Both the position numbers and the translations under genes were made by a program. Shown here in pieces: positions 8,238 to 14,862 of a DNA stretch of 27,895 bases. The DNA comes from Thermoplasmata archaeon (GTDB taxonomy: Archaea > Thermoplasmatota > Thermoplasmata > Lutacidiplasmatales > UBA184). The notes beneath the pieces were generated by a model that did not search any database, was not told the origin of the DNA, and saw only the letters and a program-made list of their open reading frames with translations. Positions within the stretch are counted from its first letter, which is position 1. Each line of letters opens with the position of its first letter. Location: the NCBI GenBank assembly GCA_030037035.1, contig JASHSA010000009.1, positions 1 through 27,895 of the forward strand, written 5' to 3'.

Positions 8238-8573
8238 CGACTACTTGAAGGTATGCGGCTATCGCCCGGCGACCGGCGTGATGGACGCGGCTCCCAATCC
8301 CTCTGGCAGCTCGGGTCCGAAGTGGGCCGGAGCCTGAAGGGGCCGGACAAGCTGCTCCGGAGCTACGCTCCCGGCGGGGCGGGGGTCCGGGTCGTACTGG
8401 CGCCCAGGCTTGCGACCGTCTGCCGCAGGCTCGGGAACGTCCCCGAAGTAAGCTCACGGCGCGATCAGGCGGGCGTCACTGGGGGCGGCTCGGCGGTCCA
8501 GCGTACTGGCTCTCGGATTCGATCCTACCGTACCGTCGAAGAGGACCGGGCTCTCGCGTCGTTATCCACAGAC

Positions 8574-8587
8574 ACATATGCATATGT
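8574..8587. repeat. 14-bp palindrome ACATATGCATATGT, operator-like
   Basis: This is a perfect palindrome. Its half-sites ACATAT/ATATGT with a 2-nt centre are identical to those in the vapBC promoter at 9819-9832. A TTATCC element at 8562-8567 and an ATG at 8588 give it promoter-like surroundings, although the 51-codon ORF starting there (8588-8743) does not look coding. Confidence 0.5.
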
Positions 8588-8897
8588 ATGCCACTGGCTC
8601 TCTTCCCGTTCGACCGAGCCTGCGCCCGGTTACCACCGCCGGATAGCCGGCGGCTCGATCGCTCAGCAGCAGCCCGACGACGAGAGTTCGAGGCGGGCGT
8701 CCCCGGTCCGAGGAGCTCGGAACTCACCGCAAGCGCTCGTTAGCGTGTGCCGACAGCATGTCGACTTCATCAAGGAATGATAGATGCGTTCACGCAGTCA
8801 TTCGACAACGTAAACACGATTGGGCACCCCAGAAGCGGGCATCGATCGGCAGTACGGCTACCGACGCCAGGCGCCGGGGACAGCTGCCGGGGCCGTG

Positions 8898-8915
8898 GTA
8901 TAACTCCTGTTATAC
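8898..8915. repeat. Perfect inverted repeat GTATAAC-TCCT-GTTATAC
   Basis: Seven-base arms (8898-8904 and 8909-8915) flank a TCCT spacer. Each arm contains a TATA-like core, so it could be an operator, a pair of divergent promoter elements, or a small hairpin. No gene lies close on either side. Confidence 0.5.
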
Positions 8916-9001
8916 GCCCTCACGAGAGAGAACCGCGCGCCGAACCGCCCAGGTTCACCACGGCCAATGCCGCCTTGTTCGGTTGTCATCGAGCTGTAGG
9001 A

Positions 9002-9031
9002 CTGTTAGATACGTATCAACAGTTACTAACA
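9002..9031. repeat. Nested palindromes around GATACGTATC
   Basis: GATACGTATC (9008-9017) is a perfect 10-bp palindrome, extended by CTGTT (9002-9006) and AACAG (9018-9022) with one unpaired A. TGTTAG (9003-9008) also pairs with CTAACA (9026-9031). This looks like a protein-binding site rather than coding DNA. Confidence 0.4.
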
Positions 9032-9084
9032 ACCGACAGATATGGCCACGCCCCCGATTTGGGCCCGGAGGGGTGGGGTTTGGA

Positions 9085-9116
9085 GCCCGAAACGGGCCAC
9101 CCGCTCCAGAGAGCGG
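9085..9116. other. Two tandem short stem-loops
   Basis: GCCCG-AAA-CGGGC (9085-9097) is followed four bases later by CCGCTC-CAGA-GAGCGG (9101-9116). The adjacent compact stems could belong to a structured RNA. There is no homology support. Confidence 0.25.
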
Positions 9117-9170
9117 TGACGCGGCGAGGACCACGGACGCGGATCAGGCCGCCCGGTGTCATGCAGCTTT

Positions 9171-9207
9171 CGTAGGGATTGGAAGTTGCAGTAATGACAT
9201 TCCTACG
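9171..9207 (-). terminator. Inverted repeat just after vapC, candidate terminator
   Basis: CGTAGGGAT (9171-9179) pairs with ATTCCTACG (9199-9207), allowing one G-T pair, around a 19-nt loop. It begins 4 nt beyond the vapC stop. The T-tract expected of archaeal terminators is weak. Confidence 0.3.
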
Positions 9208-9210
9208 TTG

Positions 9211-9606
9211 CTATAGGTGGACGACCTTCGTCCGAAAGTGCCAGTTGCCACTGACGTAGCGAGCGTCGTCGGTGAGGAGCTCCTCACAGCCGGCCGCTTC
9301 GAGCGCCCCCAGCATCGCGACCGTGCTCCAGGCCGAGCCCTTCCCCTCGGGGCGCCAGCCCGAGCTCGCCGCGTGGATCGCCCTCGCGTCGATCGGGAGC
9401 ACGGTCAGCCGCTGCCGGAGCTTCTCGAGGGCCGCCAGGCGGGCGCCCCGGGACTTTGCCGGCGGTCCGCCGGCCAGCAGGGTCAGCTCGAGGAGGTTCG
9501 CCTCGGTGGTCGCGAGCTCGCTCCCACGGAGCTTGCGGACGAGGTCACGGGCCTTCGTCGAGCCCTCCAGCAGGGCGAGGAGGACCCCGGTGTCGAGCGC
9601 CTTCAT
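9211..9606 (-). CDS. VapC-like PIN-domain toxin (putative ribonuclease)
   Basis: This 131-residue PIN-domain protein starts MKALDTGVLLALLEG. Its D5 and E35 (TTEANLLEL) are the first two acidic residues of the PIN site, and the LLTDDARY segment (D113/D114) supplies the last. The third acidic residue, normally the Asp of a DAxIAA-like helix, aligns with S94 in the STVAMLGALEAAG helix, so the metal site may be weakened. VapC toxins cleave tRNA or rRNA when their antitoxin is lost. The ATG at 9606 overlaps the stop of the upstream antitoxin by 4 nt (ATGA), the classic vapBC arrangement. The open frame extending further upstream in this register is antitoxin antisense. Identity as PIN is good; toxicity is not shown. 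Confidence 0.82.
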   Translation of the reverse strand: MKALDTGVLLALLEGSTKARDLVRKLRGSELATTEANLLELTLLAGGPPAKSRGARLAALEKLRQRLTVLPIDARAIHAASSGWRPEGKGSAWSTVAMLGALEAAGCEELLTDDARYVSGNWHFRTKVVHL

Positions 9607-9812
9607 CGGCGGGCTCCGACCTCCCGAAGCCGGCGGACCCGTCCCTGGGCGCCCTTCCCTCCGCGGGCACCCCAGGCTCCCCAGAGGTCCTCCACGCCCC
9701 GGCGCTGCTCCAGGAGACGGCGGAGCACCGAGGTGAAGCTCTCCCCGGAGCGCTTCTCTCGTTCGAGGGAGTCGTAGACCGCCTTCTGGACGGCGATGTT
9801 CCGCGATGGCAT
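9603..9812 (-). CDS. VapB-type antitoxin (ribbon-helix-helix)
   Basis: This 69-residue protein has a short N-terminal strand (SRNIAVQKAVYDSL) followed by two helices (REKRSGESFTSVLRRLLEQ), the pattern of the archaeal VapB family formerly UPF0330/DUF217. The C-terminal half is Gly/Arg-rich and would be the toxin-neutralising arm. The ATG at 9812 is 25 nt downstream of a TATATA box, so the transcript is leaderless. A palindrome lies between box and start, and is probably the site through which VapB, alone or with the toxin, represses its own operon. It is overlapped by 4 nt with the downstream PIN toxin gene. Confidence 0.8.
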   Translation of the reverse strand: MPSRNIAVQKAVYDSLEREKRSGESFTSVLRRLLEQRRGVEDLWGAWGARGGKGAQGRVRRLREVGARR

Positions 9813-9818
9813 ACATCT

Positions 9819-9832
9819 ACATATTCATATGT
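9819..9832. promoter_or_regulatory. vapBC operator-like palindrome ACATAT-TC-ATATGT
   Basis: Six-base arms are perfectly inverted around TC. The site lies between the TATA box (9835-9840) and the vapB start (9812), where a bound repressor would block transcription. The half-sites match the palindrome at 8574-8587. Confidence 0.55.
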
Positions 9833-9834
9833 CG

Positions 9835-9840
9835 TATATA
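9835..9840 (-). promoter_or_regulatory. TATA box of vapBC
   Basis: TATATA is centred 25 nt upstream of the vapB ATG, the spacing expected of a leaderless archaeal transcript. Confidence 0.6.
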
Positions 9841-9962
9841 TCTGCCGCTCGCGACGCAGCCGGGTCGTCGCGATCGGGCCGGGCCCCGGAGGTCCGGCGG
9901 ATCCGTCGCGCCAGGGAGGCAGCCGAGCGCTCAAATCGAGGGTCGGTTGGCGTCCGGGAGCG

Positions 9963-10850
9963 ATGAAGGTCGCCCTCGCGACGTGGGAGGGATTGCCGCT
10001 CCTCGGGCCGGACGACCGGCTGCTGCAGGCGGCCCTCGGTGACGCCGGAGCGGACGGTCGTCCGGCGGTCTGGAGTTCGGAGACCGTCGACTGGGGGAGC
10101 TTCGACGCGGTCGTGGTCCGCTCGACCTGGGACTACCACCGACGGCTGCCGGAGTTCCTGCGGTGGGTCGACCGCATCGAGCGGTCGAGCCGGCTCTACA
10201 ACGCCCCTCGGACGGTGCGCTGGAACTCGCACAAGGGCTACCTGCTCGAGCTGGAAGCTCGCGGCGTGCCGGTCGTTCCGACGATCCTCGTCCGACGCGG
10301 CGAGAACGCACGCGAGCTCCCCCAGGACCGCGGCTGGGAGGAGATCGTGGTGAAGCCGGCCGTCTCCGCGAGCGGCGAGGGGGCATGTCGGATCCCCGCA
10401 GGCCGCCGGCAGGAGCTCGAGGTCGAACGGCTCGCCCGTGCCGGCGACGTCCTCGTCCAGCCGTTCCTCCGTTCCGTCGAGACGACCGGGGAGCATTCGC
10501 TGGTCTATCTGGACGGCGTCTTCTCCCACGCCGTCCGGCGTCCGTCCTTGCTGACGGCAACCTCACGGTGGTCGGACGGGGAGGCCCACGTACCCCTGCC
10601 GGACGAGCTCAAGGTCGCCGCCCAGCTCCTCGGGGAGATCCGGCCCCGACCGCTGTATGCTCGCGTCGACCTGGTCGAACGCGACGGCGCCGGACCGGGC
10701 CTCATGGAGCTCGAGCTGATCGAGCCGTTGCTCTACCTCGCGACGAAGAACGGGGCCGCGCGGGCGCTCTCGAACGCCCTGCTGGATGACCTCGGCAGGA
10801 GGCCCGGGTCGTCCGCCCCGTCGACCGGGGCCACGTCGCCGGGATTTTAG
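9963..10850 (+). CDS. ATP-grasp domain protein (RimK/DcsG-like ligase)
   Basis: This 295-residue protein resembles the uncharacterised ATP-grasp proteins related to D-cycloserine ligase DcsG and glutathione synthetases. Features are the N-terminal MKVALATWEGLP, the FDAVVVRSTWDYH segment, a WNSHKGYLLELEARGVPVVPT segment before the ATP-grasp core, EIVVKPAVSASGEG as the first ATP-binding lysine loop, the LVQPFLRSVETTGEHSLVY hinge, and the C-terminal LMELELIEP metal-binding acidic cluster. Such enzymes join a carboxylate to an amine through an acyl-phosphate. The substrates here are unknown. The ATG at 9963 is used because the family starts at this MKVALxTW segment, and a TCAAAT element (9931-9936) lies about 30 nt upstream. 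The open frame upstream to 9456 is a shadow. The last 15 residues (from GSSAPSTG) are low-complexity. Confidence 0.82.
   Translation: MKVALATWEGLPLLGPDDRLLQAALGDAGADGRPAVWSSETVDWGSFDAVVVRSTWDYHRRLPEFLRWVDRIERSSRLYNAPRTVRWNSHKGYLLELEARGVPVVPTILVRRGENARELPQDRGWEEIVVKPAVSASGEGACRIPAGRRQELEVERLARAGDVLVQPFLRSVETTGEHSLVYLDGVFSHAVRRPSLLTATSRWSDGEAHVPLPDELKVAAQLLGEIRPRPLYARVDLVERDGAGPGLMELELIEPLLYLATKNGAARALSNALLDDLGRRPGSSAPSTGATSPGF
10844..10850 (+). promoter_or_regulatory. TATA-like box of the GNAT gene
   Basis: ATTTTAG is centred 26 nt upstream of the GNAT ATG and includes the stop codon of the ATP-grasp gene, so the acetyltransferase probably has its own leaderless transcript. Confidence 0.5.
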
Positions 10851-10872
10851 CGGGCGTCGGCTCCCGGGGACG

Positions 10873-11361
10873 ATGATCCGCCTGCAGCCGATGACCGAGG
10901 AGCAGTTCCAGGCGTACCTGGAGCGGGCCGTGGTCCGGCGGGCCGAGCGCAGCGTGAGCCGAGGGCTCTGGCGTGAGTCCGCCGCGCTCGAGGCCGGTCG
11001 GGAGGCGATCGCCGAGTGGCTGCCGCAGGGCCTCCATACGCCCCATCACTACTTCGTCCATCTCGTCGACGAGCGCACGGGAAAGAGGGTCGGGGAGGCG
11101 GCGTACTCCGTCACGGAGAAGGGCGGCAAGGTCCAGTTCTGGATCGACTGGCTCTGCGTCGACCCGGAACAGCGTCGCAAGGGCTACGCCACTGAGGCAC
11201 TGCAGCTCTTGGGGGAGAAGGCCGCGGAGGCGGGGGCCGACCGTGTCGGCCTCGACGTCTTCGCGGACAACCCCGTGGCGCAGGCGCTCTACGCACGCTT
11301 GGGGTTCGTTCCGCTCGCTACCGCGATGGTCAAGCTCCTCGACCCGCCCTCGAACCGCTGA
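10873..11361 (+). CDS. GNAT-family N-acetyltransferase
   Basis: This 162-residue protein has the GNAT core. Motif A is WLCVDPEQRRKGYATEAL with the acetyl-CoA pyrophosphate loop RRKGYA. Motif B is VGLDVFADNPVAQALYARLGFV. The N-terminus, MIRLQPMTEEQFQAYLERAV, is typical of a subgroup that starts with a helix ending in a conserved AERSVSRGLW-like stretch. It should transfer an acetyl group from acetyl-CoA to an amine; the acceptor cannot be told. The ATG at 10873 fits the TATA box that overlaps the preceding gene's stop. It is cytosolic. Confidence 0.88.
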   Translation: MIRLQPMTEEQFQAYLERAVVRRAERSVSRGLWRESAALEAGREAIAEWLPQGLHTPHHYFVHLVDERTGKRVGEAAYSVTEKGGKVQFWIDWLCVDPEQRRKGYATEALQLLGEKAAEAGADRVGLDVFADNPVAQALYARLGFVPLATAMVKLLDPPSNR

Positions 11362-11504
11362 GCGCGGCAGGGATCCCGCCACCGCTCCGGCACGGCTCAC
11401 CGTCCCCCAGCCGGTCCCCGCGATCCGCTCGGAATCTCCGGCTCGGCCGGGGCGATGGCGAGCGGCCTACGCGGCGATCCGCCCGCCGACCGGTCCCCGC
11501 GGCC

Positions 11505-14500
11505 TCAGGGCGTGACCAGCACGTCGACGGGACGGAACTTCACTTTCTTCGTCGCGGAGTGGCCGGGGACCGTCTCGGTCCCGCGGGCGGGCGAGGCTCG
11601 GTAGCCGCTCGGGACGTTCACGACGAAGTGGTAGCTCGCGCCCTTCGGGACGACGAACGAGAGCGCAGTACCGGTCGTGGAGGCGCTCTGGGAGCTCGGA
11701 CCGCCGCTCGCGGTCGCGGTCAGCGTCACCGACCAGCTCGAGCCGCCGGGGAGCCCCGGCCAGCGGGCCTTCGTGACCTCGGCGAACGTCAGCAGCTCGA
11801 GCGCGCCGAGCTTGACGGTGAGCGTCGTCCTGCCGGAGATCTCGGCGCTCGTCTGCGTCGGGTGGTGAGGACCGGAGAGCTTCGCGACCCCGTAGCCCGC
11901 CGGTGCGCCGAGGGCGTAGCGGAGCGTGCCGGCAACCGTCGGCACGGAGATCGTCGAGGACGACGAGACGGCGAAGTCGCCCCCGGGGAAGCGGACCGAC
12001 CAGTGCGCGCCGGAGGGAAGTCCCGTGGCGTGGAACGCGACCCGGTCGTGGGGGCCGACCGCGCAGGCCGCGAGCGTCAGCGGCGCGGCGTCGCCGCCCG
12101 CCCGGATGCTCGGCTGGATCGGGGAGCTGCCCGGGGGCAGCAGGCCGACGATCTCGGAGTAGTTGTAGACGTTGACCATCGTCGTCCCCGTCGGGTTGAG
12201 CGCGTTGCCGTAGTCGTTCCAGTAGTTCCCGCCCTGCGTCGGGCAGCCCGGCCCCAGGACGTTGCCGGAGAGGGCGACGCCGTTCGCGGTCGCGGCGACG
12301 TCCGTCGCCGGCTGCGCCGTGACGTTCCAGGCGTCGGCGTAGACGGGCGGGACGAGCGGACCGCACTGGCCGGCGTAGCCGTCCGGGCAGGCGTCGGTGT
12401 AGATGTCGAACGGCAGGTAGACGGTCGGGTTGTCGATCGAGAAGTTGTTGTTGAAGATCAGGTCGTGGCTCTCCGCCTCCGCGAGACCGGCGTAGGAGGC
12501 GAGCGGCTCGCCGTCGATGTACTTCGGCGACTGGAACGTGTTGCCCCAGACGGTGTTCTGCGAGCCCCCGTAGAGCAGCAGGGCGTCCGGGGTCATGCAC
12601 GCGTAGCAGTAGACCAGCGGACAGACGCCGAAGCACGCGCCGCCCGAGGGGACGTTCGGCGACGGCACGAACCGGTTGCCGGCGACGAGGTCGTTCGACG
12701 AGTCCCAGATCATCACGCTCGCCTGCGGGAACAGGTTCTCGGAGGCGTTGACCAGGCCGGCGAGCGTCTCGGTCTCGTACATCGGCGCCCAGCCGCCGAT
12801 GTCGCTCGCGTTCGCGAGCGTCACATGCTCGGTGTCGTAGAACTGGATCTGCAGGTCGAGGCTCGCCCAGGGGAGCGGCACGCCGCCGTACAGCCCGTAG
12901 TCGAACCAGAGCACGGTGAACGTCGGCGGACTGGCGATGTCGACGTACGCGCTCGTGCCGTCCAGGAGGATGCCGACGAACTCCGGGAACAGGAAGTCGT
13001 TCGCGTCGAGGAACATTTCGGAGAGATTGCCGTTCGCCGCCCCCCCGCACCCCGTGCAGTCGTAGACGGCGTTGTCGAACAGGCGGTACTGGTCGTTCAG
13101 CGCGCCCGTGCCGGACGTCGAGATGCCGGCGAGCTGGGCGTTCGAGAGCGCCCACAGCGGCGTGTAGACCCCCGCGGCGGGGTCGTACGGCAGGGTCGCG
13201 AGCAGCTCGGTGCTCGTGCCGCCGACGACCAGCGTGCCGTTCACCTCGGCGTAGTCGGCGAGCATCACCGAGTAGTCGTACGTGCCGGCCGGGAGGTACC
13301 ACTCCGAGGTGTCCGGGGCCCACTCGTAGTAGTCGTCGTAGGCGCTGCTCGTGTAGAGGAAGACGAAGAAGTAGGGCTCCGCCGAGCCCGGGTCCGGCGC
13401 GCCGGAGGTGGAGATCGCGTTCGCCACTGCGGTGTCGCCGGAGACCGCCCCCGCGGCGTCCGCGTAGCCCCAGAGCCCGCGGAGGACGAACGGCCCGGCG
13501 AAGGAGTACTCCGTCGTGCCGACGAACGTCGACGCGACCCCGGAGCTCGTCTCGCCGGTCTCGGCGCCGAAGTTCACGGCCGCCGGCACCGAGACGTAGC
13601 CGCCGGAGGTGCAGTTCCCCGTCGCGAGCGGGCAGTAGTCGAGCGTCGCCGAGAGGTTCGCGGAGAGGACGTCCATCGTCGCCCCGTTGTAGCCGCCGAT
13701 GGCGTAGTCGAACTCGAAGTCGTTCGGCAGCCCGACCGGGTCGAGCGCCCGGCCGTCGGCGACGAACGGGGCCACGGTGGCCTGAGCGACCGGTCCGGAG
13801 TCGAAGACGATCCAGTCGTAGTTGCCGTGGTGGTGGATGCCCCCGGCGGCGTCGAGGCTGTAGTTGTACCACAGCTCCTGGTCGCCGGCGGACGTGACGG
13901 AGGAGTTCACGTAGAGCGTGAGCGAGAACGGCTGCGGAGCGTAGAGCCACGGTCCGAAGCCGATGTAGAGCCCGCCGGTGATCGAGCCGTTCGGGTCGTG
14001 CGAGAGGATCGTCGTCCCCGGTCCGCCGAGGTAGGCGGTCGAGCTGGAGAAGTTCCAGGTGTCCTCTCCGAGATTGATCGTGTTGTTGCTCTGGAAGACG
14101 TCGACGGCGTTCTGCGTCCAGAACTCGTAGCCGGGGACGCCGTGCAGCGTGACGTTCCCGAGGACCGAGTTCAGCTGGATCCCCCACATGTCGGGGGTGT
14201 CGACGTCAAGGTAGAGGGCGTCGATCGAGTTCACGGTCAGCGTCCCGGCAAGGCTGGAAGCGTTGACCTCGGTCGCCTCGACGCGGCCGGAGGAATCGTT
14301 CTCCCCGTAGTAGGCGATCCCGTACGGTGCCGGGGCGGCGGTGTAGTACGAGCTGACGTTCGACGACGTCACCGCATAGCCCGGAAGGACGGCGCCGTCA
14401 CGAAGCTCGGCGGACGGACCGACGTACGGGAGGCGGATCGCGTCCCGGGGCACCCCGGCGCTCTCCAGGGCCTCTGCGGTGGCGTCGACGCGCTGGTCGA

Positions 14501-14726
14501 ACGCCTTCGAGGTCGCCGTGGAGCCGACCTCCGGACCGGGGAGGTGCGCCGGCGCAGCGGCCGCCGACGTAGAGGAGGGGCCGACACCGGCCGCCGCCTG
14601 GGCGGGGGACGCCCCCGACATCGCGTGGTCCGTCGCGCCCGAGAGAGCGAGCCCACTGCCGAGCGCCGATACGACCAGGACGAGAAGAGTGCCTCCGACA
14701 AGAACGGTGGTCGCCGAGGTCCGCAT
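11505..14726 (-). CDS. Thermopsin-like (A5) secreted protein with beta-helix and two C-terminal beta-sandwich modules
   Basis: This 1073-residue protein has a signal helix at about residues 7-30 and a low-complexity propeptide-like stretch. A thermopsin domain (PF05317) spans about residues 130-385, with PAPYGIAYYG, QLNSVLGNV, FWTQNAVDVFQSNNTINL, DTWNFSSS and NDFEFDYAIGGYNG all matching family motifs I recall. The region to about 870 has repeated N/G turns such as VAGNRF, VWGNTF and IFNNNF, suggesting a parallel beta-helix. Two modules with LPSGAHWSV and LPGGSSWSV cores (about 893-980 and 980-1073) close the protein; there is no C-terminal anchor, so it should be released or wall-bound. Thermopsins are acid proteases whose catalytic residues are not settled. 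The ATG fits a GGTTAT box 25 nt upstream. Activity is an inference. Confidence 0.85.
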   Translation of the reverse strand: MRTSATTVLVGGTLLVLVVSALGSGLALSGATDHAMSGASPAQAAAGVGPSSTSAAAAPAHLPGPEVGSTATSKAFDQRVDATAEALESAGVPRDAIRLPYVGPSAELRDGAVLPGYAVTSSNVSSYYTAAPAPYGIAYYGENDSSGRVEATEVNASSLAGTLTVNSIDALYLDVDTPDMWGIQLNSVLGNVTLHGVPGYEFWTQNAVDVFQSNNTINLGEDTWNFSSSTAYLGGPGTTILSHDPNGSITGGLYIGFGPWLYAPQPFSLTLYVNSSVTSAGDQELWYNYSLDAAGGIHHHGNYDWIVFDSGPVAQATVAPFVADGRALDPVGLPNDFEFDYAIGGYNGATMDVLSANLSATLDYCPLATGNCTSGGYVSVPAAVNFGAETGETSSGVASTFVGTTEYSFAGPFVLRGLWGYADAAGAVSGDTAVANAISTSGAPDPGSAEPYFFVFLYTSSAYDDYYEWAPDTSEWYLPAGTYDYSVMLADYAEVNGTLVVGGTSTELLATLPYDPAAGVYTPLWALSNAQLAGISTSGTGALNDQYRLFDNAVYDCTGCGGAANGNLSEMFLDANDFLFPEFVGILLDGTSAYVDIASPPTFTVLWFDYGLYGGVPLPWASLDLQIQFYDTEHVTLANASDIGGWAPMYETETLAGLVNASENLFPQASVMIWDSSNDLVAGNRFVPSPNVPSGGACFGVCPLVYCYACMTPDALLLYGGSQNTVWGNTFQSPKYIDGEPLASYAGLAEAESHDLIFNNNFSIDNPTVYLPFDIYTDACPDGYAGQCGPLVPPVYADAWNVTAQPATDVAATANGVALSGNVLGPGCPTQGGNYWNDYGNALNPTGTTMVNVYNYSEIVGLLPPGSSPIQPSIRAGGDAAPLTLAACAVGPHDRVAFHATGLPSGAHWSVRFPGGDFAVSSSSTISVPTVAGTLRYALGAPAGYGVAKLSGPHHPTQTSAEISGRTTLTVKLGALELLTFAEVTKARWPGLPGGSSWSVTLTATASGGPSSQSASTTGTALSFVVPKGASYHFVVNVPSGYRASPARGTETVPGHSATKKVKFRPVDVLVTP

Positions 14727-14748
14727 GGGTCCCCGAGTTCGACACCAC

Positions 14749-14756
14749 GCATAACC
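14749..14756 (-). promoter_or_regulatory. TATA-like box of the thermopsin-like gene
   Basis: The minus strand reads GGTTATGC about 25 nt upstream of the ATG at 14726, which indicates a leaderless transcript. Confidence 0.5.
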
Positions 14757-14862
14757 CTAGCATCGGCCGAGGGAGCTCGGGGCCCGCACCTCGTAACGCA
14801 GCCGGGCGAGACCGCACCGCGACCCGCGGCCCGACGAGGCCCACGTACGACCTTTCGGTCGT

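Larger units (their letters stand above)
8238..9210. other. Gene-poor, AT-richer intergenic stretch
   Basis: No convincing gene is found in 970 bp. Open frames at 8747-9175 and 8758-9216 have no codon bias, no recognisable domain and a low-complexity Arg-rich composition. The first 300 bp are GC-rich and contain an inverted repeat CCGGAGC/GCTCCGG (8327-8333 and 8354-8360). From about 8560 the base composition becomes clearly more AT-rich than in neighbouring genes. Several palindromes lie here and are listed separately. It may be a regulatory region, a decayed insertion, or the seat of an RNA gene that cannot be recognised by eye. Confidence 0.5.

Noticed and set aside
8562..8570. TTATCCACA, a perfect match to the bacterial DnaA box
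   Set aside because: It is a single copy with no cluster or origin genes, and archaea use Orc1/Cdc6 boxes instead. A chance match is more likely.
5370..8780. 1136-codon open frame on the plus strand
   Set aside because: It is the antisense shadow of the Kelch-PKD gene, with low-complexity Arg/Asp/Gly repeats and no domain.
8747..9216. Two overlapping plus-strand ORFs of 142 and 152 codons
   Set aside because: There is no codon bias, domain, ribosome-binding site or TATA spacing, and palindromes run through the frames.
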